8,550 bases of DNA from Syntrophobacterales bacterium (GTDB taxonomy: Bacteria; Desulfobacterota; Desulfobaccia; Desulfobaccales; 0-14-0-80-60-11), in assembly GCA_020052215.1 (NCBI GenBank), contig JAGVPN010000419.1, forward strand, positions 1-8,550, written 5' to 3'. Both the position numbers and the translations under genes were made by a program. This document shows, in pieces, positions 1-4,421 of this stretch. Each line of letters starts with the position of its first letter. Position 1 is the stretch's first letter. Under the pieces are notes generated by a model. It saw only the letters and a program-made list of their open reading frames with translations, ran no database searches and was not told the DNA's origin.

Positions 1-304
1 AACCTGGCGTGATCGTGGTTTCAAGCTCGAGGCTCAACGCGGCGGCCCGCGCGATCACCTCCTGGGGATCAGAAATCTCGGCCGGGGTGATCTTGTCCAC
101 CACTTCGGCAGCCATGTAGCCCAGCATGCGCTCGGCGCCGACATTGAAGATTTGAATGACGCCCTTGGCGTCGGTGGCGATACTCGAGAAGTTGGCGCTG
201 TTGAAAATCGCCTTCTGCAAGGCCCCCGCTTTCAGCAGCGCCTCTTCCGCCTGCCTACGCTCAGACTGCGTAACCAGCCAATTGGGGTCGGGGCTATTTG
301 GCAT
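1..304 (-). CDS. PAS-domain signalling protein, N-terminal part (runs off the left edge)
   Basis: The reading frame opens at an ATG (302-304) and stays open to the window edge, giving 101 residues with no stop. A good ribosome site (AGGAG, about 9 nt upstream) supports this start. After a short charged leader (residues 1-28, including SERRQAEEALLKAG, a likely helical linker) comes a PAS-like stretch: AIFNSANFSSIATDAKGVI, then FNVGAERMLGYMAAEVV. The second part is the usual 'N.aaerllGY...Evvg' PAS signature. The following 'TPAEISDP' matches the loop often seen in PAS sensor kinases. No signal peptide or membrane segment is visible, so it is probably cytosolic or anchored further downstream. 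The output domain (kinase, GGDEF or other) lies outside the window. PAS assignment is firm; anything beyond is unknown. Confidence 0.85.
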   Translation of the reverse strand, partial: MPNSPDPNWLVTQSERRQAEEALLKAGALQKAIFNSANFSSIATDAKGVIQIFNVGAERMLGYMAAEVVDKITPAEISDPQEVIARAAALSLELETTITPG

Positions 305-376
305 TTCTCATCTCTCCTGGGAGGTCACAGCCTGTTTTAGAGCCGCTCAAGCTAAAATAGTGAAAGTCAGGGCCCA

Positions 377-392
377 GGGGCCCGAAGGCCCC
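377..392 (-). terminator. GC-rich TTCG-loop hairpin downstream of FAS1 (possible terminator)
   Basis: On the minus strand GGGGCC-TTCG-GGCCCC forms a perfect 6-bp stem closed by an especially stable UUCG tetraloop. It lies about 90 nt past the FAS1 stop and about 70 nt before the PAS start. There is no uninterrupted T-run directly after it; the first T-rich stretch (TATTTT) is about 20 nt further on. It may therefore be a transcript-end or stability element rather than a canonical intrinsic terminator. Confidence 0.35.
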
Positions 393-417
393 CATGGTTA
401 TCGCCAGTAAAATTGTC

Positions 418-454
418 GGCGTTCGTCTCCGAGATCAGGTAACGCTAAACGGGA
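418..454 (+). repeat. Left copy of ~37-bp inverted repeat flanking the FAS1 gene
   Basis: Bases 428-454 match the reverse complement of 1037-1063 at 26 of 27 positions (19 identical, one mismatch, 7 identical). Weaker similarity continues outward to 418 with a one-base gap. Each copy also has its own small imperfect dyad (GCGTT ... AACGC). This copy begins about 29 nt after the FAS1 stop codon. Confidence 0.85.
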
Positions 455-483
455 CCAGCTTCCTACCTTACACACTCCCCTGA

Positions 484-993
484 TTAGAGATTCTTCGGGG
501 GAGCAAACTTGGGCAGCATAACGGCGTCGATACCCTGGGCCACGCCGTTGGTCGCCATCATGTCAGGTTTGACGATGTTGGCGTCATTCACCATATATTT
601 GTCGCCCACCTTGTTGAATTTCATGATCCCGGCGTTGTCGGTGGGGCACAGGGTCTTGCATTCTTTCAGAGCCGGCAGATCCTTAACCAGGTACTTGCCC
701 GGGGTGATGTGAAAGAACACCACGTCCCTGACGATGGCCGGATCGCCTGTAATCTTGTCCAGGGTTGCCTTGGGCACATTGGCGAAGGCAGCGTCAGTGG
801 GGGCAAAAACCGTGAAGGGACCCTGCATCGACTTCAATTCCTGTATGTTGGCTTTATCCACGAGACTTAAGAAAGTCTTATAGTTCCCATCGGCGGCCAG
901 GGTATCATACAGATTTGTGGGTTGTTGCGCCATGGCCATCCCCACCGGGATCAGGACCAACATCAGGGCCACTAAAGCAATTTTTACTTTCAT
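484..993 (-). CDS. Exported fasciclin (FAS1) domain protein
   Basis: The protein has 169 residues. Residues 1-22 form a signal peptide (positive MKVK, hydrophobic core, AMA before QQ), so it is exported to the periplasm or outside. Nearly all the rest is a single FAS1 domain: the H1 motif GPFTVFAPTDAAFA at 58-71, the central VVFFHITPGK at 91-100 and the H2-like NGVAQGIDAVMLP at 149-161. FAS1 domains are adhesion-like folds found in secreted bacterial proteins; the ligand here is unknown. An insert with two cysteines (C112 and C116, KECKTLCPT) replaces the usual 'tlqG' region and could form a disulfide. The start is set by AGGAGG 7 nt upstream of the ATG. The gene sits between inverted repeats (418-454 and 1037-1074), which makes it look like a separate unit. 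Family call firm, role unknown. Confidence 0.93.
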   Translation of the reverse strand: MKVKIALVALMLVLIPVGMAMAQQPTNLYDTLAADGNYKTFLSLVDKANIQELKSMQGPFTVFAPTDAAFANVPKATLDKITGDPAIVRDVVFFHITPGKYLVKDLPALKECKTLCPTDNAGIMKFNKVGDKYMVNDANIVKPDMMATNGVAQGIDAVMLPKFAPPKNL

Positions 994-1036
994 AATTTTT
1001 CCTCCTGGTGAAATTTATGTTTGTCTGAGCTTTCCA

Positions 1037-1074
1037 TCCCGTTGAGCGTTACCTGATCTCGGAAAACGCTCGCC
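1037..1074 (-). repeat. Right copy of ~37-bp inverted repeat flanking the FAS1 gene
   Basis: This is the inverted partner of 418-454. The conserved core is 1037-1063, ending 44 nt upstream of the FAS1 ATG and so within its probable promoter or leader region. The core AGCGTT ... AACGCT of this copy forms its own 6-bp dyad around a 14-nt loop. The position allows several roles: operator, leader hairpin, panhandle partner of the 3' copy, or terminal repeat of a mobile unit. Confidence 0.85.
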
Positions 1075-1083
1075 TGTTGCCTC

Positions 1084-1111
1084 AAAAAAGCGCCATAAAG
1101 CTTATCCTCGC
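1084..1111 (-). terminator. Candidate intrinsic terminator after the DUF3309 gene
   Basis: On the minus strand GCG-AGG-ATAA-GCT-TTAT-GG-CGC is followed directly by TTTTTT. The stem is imperfect (3 bp plus 4 bp around an asymmetric internal loop), but the six-T run and the position, 54 nt past the DUF3309 stop and before the FAS1 leader, fit a terminator that separates FAS1 from the upstream genes. Confidence 0.4.
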
Positions 1112-1164
1112 CAGCCGCCTTCATCCCTGGCCGGTGGACCTCCTAGTCGATTCCCTCACTCCGA

Positions 1165-1317
1165 TTACAGGCGCCCAAGGAGGAATAGGATGAGAACCAC
1201 TATCAGGACCGTCCCCAGGATACCGCTGGGACCGTAACCCCAGTTTTGGCTATGTGGCCACCTGGGAAAGGCTCCCACCAGCAAAATAATGATAAGAACG
1301 AGCACAATCAGTCCCAT
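1165..1317 (-). CDS. DUF3309 family small membrane protein
   Basis: This short gene encodes 50 residues. It opens with a hydrophobic helix (GLIVLVLIIILLVGAF, residues 2-17), then the hallmark segment PRWPHSQNWGYGPSG (18-32), then a second hydrophobic helix (ILGTVLIVVLILFLLG, 33-48) and ends in RL. The pattern 'lP.WpyS..WGYgPSG.lG..l.illil.llgr' is that of the DUF3309 family, two-helix inner-membrane proteins of unknown function common in Proteobacteria. Two ATGs lie 6 nt apart. AAAGGAG (1324-1330) touches the first but is 6 nt from the second, so the start at 1317 is chosen. It follows the Spy-like gene by 95 bp, with a strong hairpin between them, and is probably co-transcribed with it. Confidence 0.9.
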   Translation of the reverse strand: MGLIVLVLIIILLVGAFPRWPHSQNWGYGPSGILGTVLIVVLILFLLGRL

Positions 1318-1361
1318 TTTCATCTCCTTTGGCCGCACCCTCGGCGTGCAGCCCCGATATG

Positions 1362-1388
1362 GCTGAAGGGTTGCTCCGGCCCTTCAGC
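1362..1388 (-). other. Intercistronic hairpin between the Spy-like and DUF3309 genes
   Basis: GCTGAAGGG (1362-1370) and CCCTTCAGC (1380-1388) form a perfect 9-bp stem with a 9-nt loop. It lies 24 nt past the Spy-like stop and about 45 nt before the DUF3309 start. No T-run follows, so it reads better as a transcript-stabilising or processing element, or a leaky attenuator, than as a full terminator. Confidence 0.5.
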
Positions 1389-1412
1389 TCCAGGGGGTTC
1401 ATTGCCGCGTGG

Positions 1413-1847
1413 CTATTTGGCGGGCGGCGGCGGCACATTTCCGGGGCCACCACCACCGGGGCCGCGGCCCAGGCCCTCACCCATGTTGAAGTCGGGGGCG
1501 ATCTTCTTGGCTTCAAACATGATGGCCGTCATCTTCTCCTGCATCTGGTCTCTCAGGGCATTGAGTTCCTTCTGCTTGGCCTGGATGGCGTTCTGATCCG
1601 GCTTCTCAGCCTCCCACAAGACCGCCAATTCCGCCTCCTTGACCATTATCTGCTTACGCAGGCCGGCGGTGTCGACATGAAACTTTTCCTTGAGGTCGAA
1701 AATCTGGCCCGCCTGCTCCGGGGTAAGATTCCTCAACCCCTGGCCCTTGCCCTTACTTATGGGCTGGGCCCAGACCGACGCCGCCAACCCCAAACTCAGC
1801 GCCAGGGCCAGAACCAGTCGCAACGACAATTTCCTTGTATTCTGCAT
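1413..1847 (-). CDS. Spy/CpxP/ZraP-like periplasmic LTxxQ-type protein
   Basis: The protein has 144 residues. Residues 1-27 are a signal peptide (MQNTRKLSLR, long Leu/Ala core, SVWA before Q28). The mature part has the LTPEQ motif at 41-45 and then a long amphipathic helical stretch (about 45-115: FDLKEKFHVDTAGLRKQI, then EAELAVLWEAEKPDQNAI and EKM). This fits the Spy/CpxP/ZraP superfamily: periplasmic helical hairpin proteins that act as chaperones or metal/envelope-stress modulators. The C-tail is Gly/Pro-rich (125-143). The frame extends upstream to 1874 into csbD, but GAGGAG 9 nt before the ATG at 1847 and the clean signal peptide fix the start here. It begins 17 bp after the CsbD stop, so the two form an operon. 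No His/Cys-rich metal site is evident, so general envelope stress is as likely as metal binding. Confidence 0.8.
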   Translation of the reverse strand: MQNTRKLSLRLVLALALSLGLAASVWAQPISKGKGQGLRNLTPEQAGQIFDLKEKFHVDTAGLRKQIMVKEAELAVLWEAEKPDQNAIQAKQKELNALRDQMQEKMTAIMFEAKKIAPDFNMGEGLGRGPGGGGPGNVPPPPAK

Positions 1848-1864
1848 TGATTTGATCTCCTCAT

Positions 1865-2056
1865 TTACTGCCAATGCTGCTTGAACTCCTTTTCCGCCGC
1901 TTCCTTGGTGATGCCGTATCTCTCCTGGATTTTGCCGAGGAGTTGATCACGCTTTCCAGCCACGACGTCCAAATCATCGTCGGTGAGTTTGCCCCATTTC
2001 TCCCTAACCGTGCCTTTGAATTGCTTCCAGTTTCCTGCCACTTGATCCCAGTTCAT
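1865..2056 (-). CDS. CsbD family stress-response protein
   Basis: The protein has 63 residues, the normal size for CsbD (YjbJ-like) proteins. It opens with the diagnostic MNWDQVAGNWKQFKGTVREK, followed by WGKLTDDDLDVVAGKRDQL and a terminal helix ending in W. These are small, charged, cytosolic proteins induced by general stress in many bacteria; their molecular role is not established. AAAGGAG lies about 8 nt upstream of the ATG. A CATAAT hexamer (2076-2081) just before the ribosome site could be a -10 element, but I found no good -35. The Spy-like gene follows after 17 bp. Confidence 0.92.
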   Translation of the reverse strand: MNWDQVAGNWKQFKGTVREKWGKLTDDDLDVVAGKRDQLLGKIQERYGITKEAAEKEFKQHWQ

Positions 2057-2076
2057 AACGGGTCTCCTTTATCTGA

Positions 2077-2205
2077 TTATGTTTTGCAAAATCTGTTCGA
2101 CTGCGGTGGCATCATGGGCGGGGGCGTCATCACCCCCTGACCCATCATCGGCGCGGGCTGCGGCTGAGCCCATTCCACCAACGGGACCGCCAACCCGCCA
2201 TAGAG
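2077..2205 (-). pseudogene. Possible remnant of an exported Met/Pro-rich protein gene
   Basis: Directly after the TAA of the twin-repeat gene, the same frame stays open for 42 codons and ends at TAA 2077-2079. Its translation looks like the end of a signal peptide followed by a Met/Pro-rich mature start: GGLAVPLVEWAQPQPAPMM, then GQGVMTPPPMMPPQ. This resembles the 'VWAQP' cleavage region of the neighbouring Spy-like protein. No start codon with a ribosome site and no complete hydrophobic core precede it. I read it as a decayed or truncated gene end, or chance; a readthrough extension of the twin-repeat protein is a weaker option. Confidence 0.25.
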
Positions 2206-2895
2206 TTAACGGTCTTGCTTTTTCATCTGCCCCGGGGGCATGTGCTGGCCTCCCTCTTGCTTTTTCATCTGGCCCGGGGGCATGGGGGCCTCGCCCCAGC
2301 CAGTTTTCTTCCCCTTGGCCCAGCCTGGGGGCTGCTTAAAATAATTGGCCTCGATCCGGCGAAAACTCCGGGGAACGTCCTTGATCTTTTGCCACGGACC
2401 CGCGAGGTTCCTGCCCTGATACCACTTACCATCATGCTGGTAGTAATACCTCTGCCCATAGCGGAACAGGTCGGTGTTGGCATTGGGGGCGTAATGCACC
2501 CCTGGCGCTCCCGGGATGGGGGTCCATTGTGGCGTGAGTCCGGGGGGCAGCTGTGGCATGAAGGCGGCCCATTCTGGGGGCTGCCTAAAATAATTGGCCT
2601 GGATTTGGCGAAAACTCCGGGGGACGTCCTGGACCCTTTGCCACGGCCCTGCAGTATTCCTGGCCTGATACCACTTGCCATCATGCTGATAGTAATACCT
2701 CTGCCCATAGCGGAACAGGTCGGTGTTGGCATTGGGGGCGTAATGCACCCCTGGGGCTCCCGGGATGGGGGTCCATTGCGGCGTGAGGTCGCGGGGCAGC
2801 GGCGGTAAAAATTGCTGGGCTTTGACCGAAGAGGCGCTTACGGCCAGTCCGGTTACGAAAAATACCAGCATCAAGACCCTTAAAAGTGCTTGCAT
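2206..2895 (-). CDS. Exported tandem-repeat protein (two ~83-residue aromatic-rich repeats)
   Basis: The protein has 229 residues. Residues 1-27 are a signal peptide (MQALLRVLMLVFFVTGLAV, cut near VKA before QQ). Two near-identical units follow (about 30-109 and 113-192, period 83 residues), each with TPQWTPIPGAPGVHYAPNAN, then DLFRYGQRYYYQHDGKWYQ, a 'GPWQ' strand and DVPRSFR..(Q/E)ANYF.QPP.WA. The Tyr/Trp-rich beta pattern recalls short repeat domains in secreted deltaproteobacterial proteins of unknown role, but I cannot name a family. The C-tail (198-229) is polar and repeats MPPGQMKKQ twice. AAGGAG 7 nt before the ATG at 2895 sets the start; an upstream extension to 2958 would bury the signal peptide. 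The near-identity at DNA level indicates a recent internal duplication or ongoing homogenisation. Confidence 0.85.
   Translation of the reverse strand: MQALLRVLMLVFFVTGLAVSASSVKAQQFLPPLPRDLTPQWTPIPGAPGVHYAPNANTDLFRYGQRYYYQHDGKWYQARNTAGPWQRVQDVPRSFRQIQANYFRQPPEWAAFMPQLPPGLTPQWTPIPGAPGVHYAPNANTDLFRYGQRYYYQHDGKWYQGRNLAGPWQKIKDVPRSFRRIEANYFKQPPGWAKGKKTGWGEAPMPPGQMKKQEGGQHMPPGQMKKQDR
2214..2284 (-). repeat. 29-bp direct repeat in the 3' end of the twin-repeat gene
   Basis: Bases 2214-2242 and 2256-2284 are identical except for one base, with an offset of 42 bp (14 codons). They encode the duplicated tail motif MPPGQMKKQ. The frame is preserved, so this is a second, smaller in-frame duplication in the same gene. 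Confidence 0.85.
2325..2804 (-). repeat. Tandem 249-bp direct repeat within the twin-repeat gene
   Basis: Units at about 2325-2556 and 2574-2804 align with a constant offset of 249 bp (83 codons) and are mostly identical. One of the longest identical blocks covers the YGQRYYYQHDGKWYQ coding part. A repeat this similar is a substrate for RecA-dependent or slippage copy-number change between one, two or more units. Confidence 0.9.
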
Positions 2896-2981
2896 TGTCC
2901 TACTCCTTTTGTCCTTTAACAACCTGGGCCACAACCCTGAGGCCCATGAAAGTTGCACTGCAAATCATCACCAATTAAGCT
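2896..2981. other. Intergenic region upstream of the twin-repeat gene
   Basis: This 86-bp gap holds the ribosome site of the twin-repeat gene (2903-2908) and a 6-bp inverted repeat, TGGGCC (2925-2930) with GGCCCA (2941-2946), around a 10-nt loop. No T-run follows the dyad and no clear promoter was seen, so readthrough from the preceding gene is possible. Confidence 0.45.
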
Positions 2982-3404
2982 TTACTCTGGGGTTACCCGG
3001 GTTCGCCGCACATCGAGCTTAGGCCCTTCGGCTGAAAATTTTACGTCATAGTGATGGATCTCTCCATCCTTGATGTTCATATGGGGGAACCGCACATCCG
3101 AGGTGCTGCCGCTGGCGGTATAAGCCTTGAGGAACAAGGTGTAAACCCCGGTTTTCCGGCCGATTACCCGCAGATTATAAAGGCCGCTCATGGGATTGCG
3201 AAGGTGGATGTCCGTGGTCTCAGGACCCGTCCGGTCTCCGGAAGGGTCGGTGAGCACTAGCTCCCCCGGGGGGGAGCCTCCAGTCTCGGATTCGATGCTG
3301 ATGTCCAAAGTCTGGGCCGCGGCGGCGCCTGGGAAAATGGCCAGGGCCGAGGCGATGAACAACCCCATCGCCAGCCCGACGGATATTTTGGTTACTCGGT
3401 TCAT
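2982..3404 (-). CDS. Exported beta-rich protein of unknown function
   Basis: The protein has 140 residues. Residues 1-30 form a clear signal peptide (MNRVTKISVG, hydrophobic core, GAAAA before QT). The mature region looks all-beta: LDISIESE, ELVLTDPSGD, then SGLYNLRVIG (73-82) and GVYTLFLKAY (86-95), ending DGEIHHYDVKFS (113-124). The paired 'SGLY.L.V.G...G.YTL.l.ay' is reminiscent of pre-peptidase C-terminal-like (PPC) or other jelly-roll beta-sandwich domains, but this is a pattern resemblance only. GGAGG 8 nt before the ATG supports the start. It lies 55 bp after the heptad-repeat gene and 86 bp before the twin-repeat gene, with no terminator seen between, so co-transcription is plausible. 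I do not recognise a named family. Confidence 0.75.
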   Translation of the reverse strand: MNRVTKISVGLAMGLFIASALAIFPGAAAAQTLDISIESETGGSPPGELVLTDPSGDRTGPETTDIHLRNPMSGLYNLRVIGRKTGVYTLFLKAYTASGSTSDVRFPHMNIKDGEIHHYDVKFSAEGPKLDVRRTRVTPE

Positions 3405-3459
3405 GGTAATTTCCTCCGGTGATATGGTTTAGGTGGTCTTAATTCTCTTCTTCCTCGAG

Positions 3460-3732
3460 TTACCGCTGGCCCTGTTCGGCGGCTTTCTGGCGCTTGATGG
3501 CATCCTGCTGGCGCTTGAGGGCGTCTTGCTTGCGCTTGCCGGTATTTTCCAGTTGTTTCGCCTCCCGTTCCTGCTCCTGCAAGGTCTCTTGCCGCTTCTG
3601 CCGGAGTTCTTGCAGTTGCTTATCCGTCTGCGCCTCGCTTTGGGCCAGGACTTGGCCCGCGAGCCCGAGATTGCCGGGAATTACCAATAAACCCGCCAGG
3701 AGCATCGCCCCCAGTCCCTTGAATTTTTTCAT
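3460..3732 (-). CDS. Exported Gln/Lys-rich coiled-coil protein
   Basis: The protein has 90 residues. Residues 1-30 are a signal peptide (MKKFKGLGAMLLAGLLVIPG, cut near VLA before QS). The mature 60 residues are almost entirely Q, E, K, R and A and predict as a single long charged helix: QLQELRQKRQETLQEQERE, then three heptads KRKQDAL, KRQQDAI and KRQKAAE (66-86). No cysteine is present. This suggests a small periplasmic coiled coil, perhaps a lipid-free structural or chaperone-like peptide, but no family is recognised. GGAGG about 6 nt upstream of the ATG at 3732 fixes the start; the frame is open further upstream to 3786, but that part carries no signal peptide. Low-complexity composition means database similarity must be interpreted with care. 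Confidence 0.75.
   Translation of the reverse strand: MKKFKGLGAMLLAGLLVIPGNLGLAGQVLAQSEAQTDKQLQELRQKRQETLQEQEREAKQLENTGKRKQDALKRQQDAIKRQKAAEQGQR
3491..3532 (-). repeat. Two 21-bp units encoding coiled-coil heptads
   Basis: Bases 3491-3511 and 3512-3532 are diverged tandem copies (both begin CGCTTGA on the plus strand), and a third partial unit starts at 3533. Each 21-bp unit encodes one seven-residue heptad, so expansion adds exactly one coiled-coil turn pair. Confidence 0.6.
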
Positions 3733-3819
3733 CTGTCCCTCCCTTAATCCATCATTGCTATCGTACTGGCCGCCCTGGTTAAGCAAAACAGCAAGTTCTC
3801 TGGCGCTAAACCAAGACAG

Positions 3820-4011
3820 TTACTTCCCCACTCGGATAGTGGAAAGTTCACCAATGAGTCCAAAAACACTCAGTAGCCATAAGACCACGACAATGATTAC
3901 CACAGCATTTAGGATTGACTTAATGGAGCCCGCCATCGGAATGTAATTGTTGACGAGCCAGAGAAGAACACCAACTACGACCAAGACTACCACCACATGG
4001 ATTAACGGCAT
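3820..4011 (-). CDS. Thivi_2564 family small membrane protein
   Basis: The protein has 63 residues with two hydrophobic helices: about 4-20 (IHVVVVLVVVGVLLWLV) and 34-53 (LNAVVIIVVVLWLLSVFG). They are joined by the conserved loop NNYIPMAGSIKSI (21-33). The pattern 'MPL...v...vvGvLLWLvN.YIPM.g.IK.iLN.VV.i.v.LWLL..FGl' is that of the Thivi_2564 family, small inner-membrane proteins of unknown function. AAAGGAG 6 nt upstream supports the ATG. It starts 48 bp after the end of the preceding one-TM gene and is probably co-transcribed with it. Regional GC looks lower than in the signalling genes, partly because of the hydrophobic codons. Confidence 0.9.
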   Translation of the reverse strand: MPLIHVVVVLVVVGVLLWLVNNYIPMAGSIKSILNAVVIIVVVLWLLSVFGLIGELSTIRVGK

Positions 4012-4059
4012 GATCTACTCCTTTATTGGGGGTCTACCTGCGAATAGCCCTCTGCCTTT

Positions 4060-4284
4060 TCAAGACCCGGGTGTAAGCCAACATGACTCTCCGGAGACCT
4101 GCGGCATGGCCGGAAGCAAACGGTTAATCCTACGGACGGGAGAAGCTGCGCGGATAAGATGACCTGTCGTCTCTTGCGCCGCTTCGCCTTGGAGCCGGTT
4201 GTTCCTCGCAGACACGAGAGCCATGGTCGCGAAGCCCAGGGAAAATCCCAGGAAAATGCCGCCAATGAAAATTCCGATGACCAT
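4060..4284 (-). CDS. Small single-membrane-segment protein, unknown function
   Basis: The protein has 74 residues. Residues 1-25 (MVIGIFIGGIFLGFSLGFAT, continuing MALVS) form one glycine-rich transmembrane helix with small-xxx-small spacing, followed by a basic cytosolic-type segment (ARNNRLQ). The C-terminal 45 residues have no recognisable domain. An excellent ribosome site, AAGGAGG 7 nt before the ATG, makes this frame preferable to the overlapping frame at 4023-4265. It is the first gene of the run of small envelope genes and has a candidate promoter just upstream (4320-4349). The coding call rests on the ribosome site and the helix; no family is recognised. Confidence 0.65.
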   Translation of the reverse strand: MVIGIFIGGIFLGFSLGFATMALVSARNNRLQGEAAQETTGHLIRAASPVRRINRLLPAMPQVSGESCWLTPGS

Positions 4285-4319
4285 GGCCTTACCTCCTTTT
4301 CGTTTTAAGAAATCATGGT

Positions 4320-4349
4320 GTTATGGCTGATAATGGTTCTGACAATCAA
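4320..4349 (-). promoter_or_regulatory. Candidate sigma70-type promoter for the small-gene cluster
   Basis: On the minus strand TTGATT (4344-4349), an 18-bp spacer and CATAAC (4320-4325) precede the one-TM gene by about 35 bp. Each hexamer matches the consensus at 4 of 6 positions. The position, at the head of the run of minus-strand small genes and after the signalling gene, adds some support. Confidence 0.3.
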
Positions 4350-4421
4350 TCTGGCGCGACCGAGCCACCCTGACATTTCTTTTTCCCCGCCCGGGTTCGA
4401 CCCGGGGGCTTCATAGCTCTT

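Larger units (their letters stand above)
305..483. other. Intergenic region between the PAS gene and the FAS1 gene
   Basis: This 179-bp gap is the 3' side of the FAS1 gene and the 5' side of the PAS gene. It contains one copy of the inverted repeat that flanks FAS1 (418-454), a GC-rich hairpin with a TTCG loop (377-392) and a weaker AT-ended inverted repeat (TTTTAG at 335-340 with CTAAAA at 352-357). I saw no convincing -35/-10 pair for the PAS gene and no further coding frame. Confidence 0.6.
994..1164. other. Intergenic region upstream of the FAS1 gene
   Basis: This 171-bp gap contains, in the direction of transcription, the candidate terminator of the DUF3309 gene (1084-1111), the right inverted-repeat copy (1037-1074) and the FAS1 ribosome site. 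No confident -35/-10 pair was found. FAS1 therefore appears separable from the upstream genes as a transcription unit. Confidence 0.5.

Noticed and set aside
1329..1850. Plus-strand 173-codon open frame opposite the Spy-like gene
   Set aside because: Antisense shadow; the minus strand has a signal peptide, LTPEQ motif and ribosome site.
2215..2808. 197-codon plus-strand open frame with its own internal repeat
   Set aside because: Its repeat simply mirrors the DNA duplication of the minus-strand twin-repeat gene, which has a ribosome site and signal peptide.
4023..4265. 80-codon minus-strand frame overlapping the one-TM gene
   Set aside because: No ribosome site at its start, while the overlapping frame starting at 4284 has AAGGAGG and a clean membrane helix.
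4390..4406. Strong palindrome CCCGGGT-TCG-ACCCGGG downstream of the pseudo-receiver kinase gene, possible terminator or tRNA T-arm
   Set aside because: No T-run follows on either side in the needed orientation, and the flanks do not fold as a tRNA (no matching acceptor, anticodon or D-arm); kept only as a GC-rich hairpin of unknown role.
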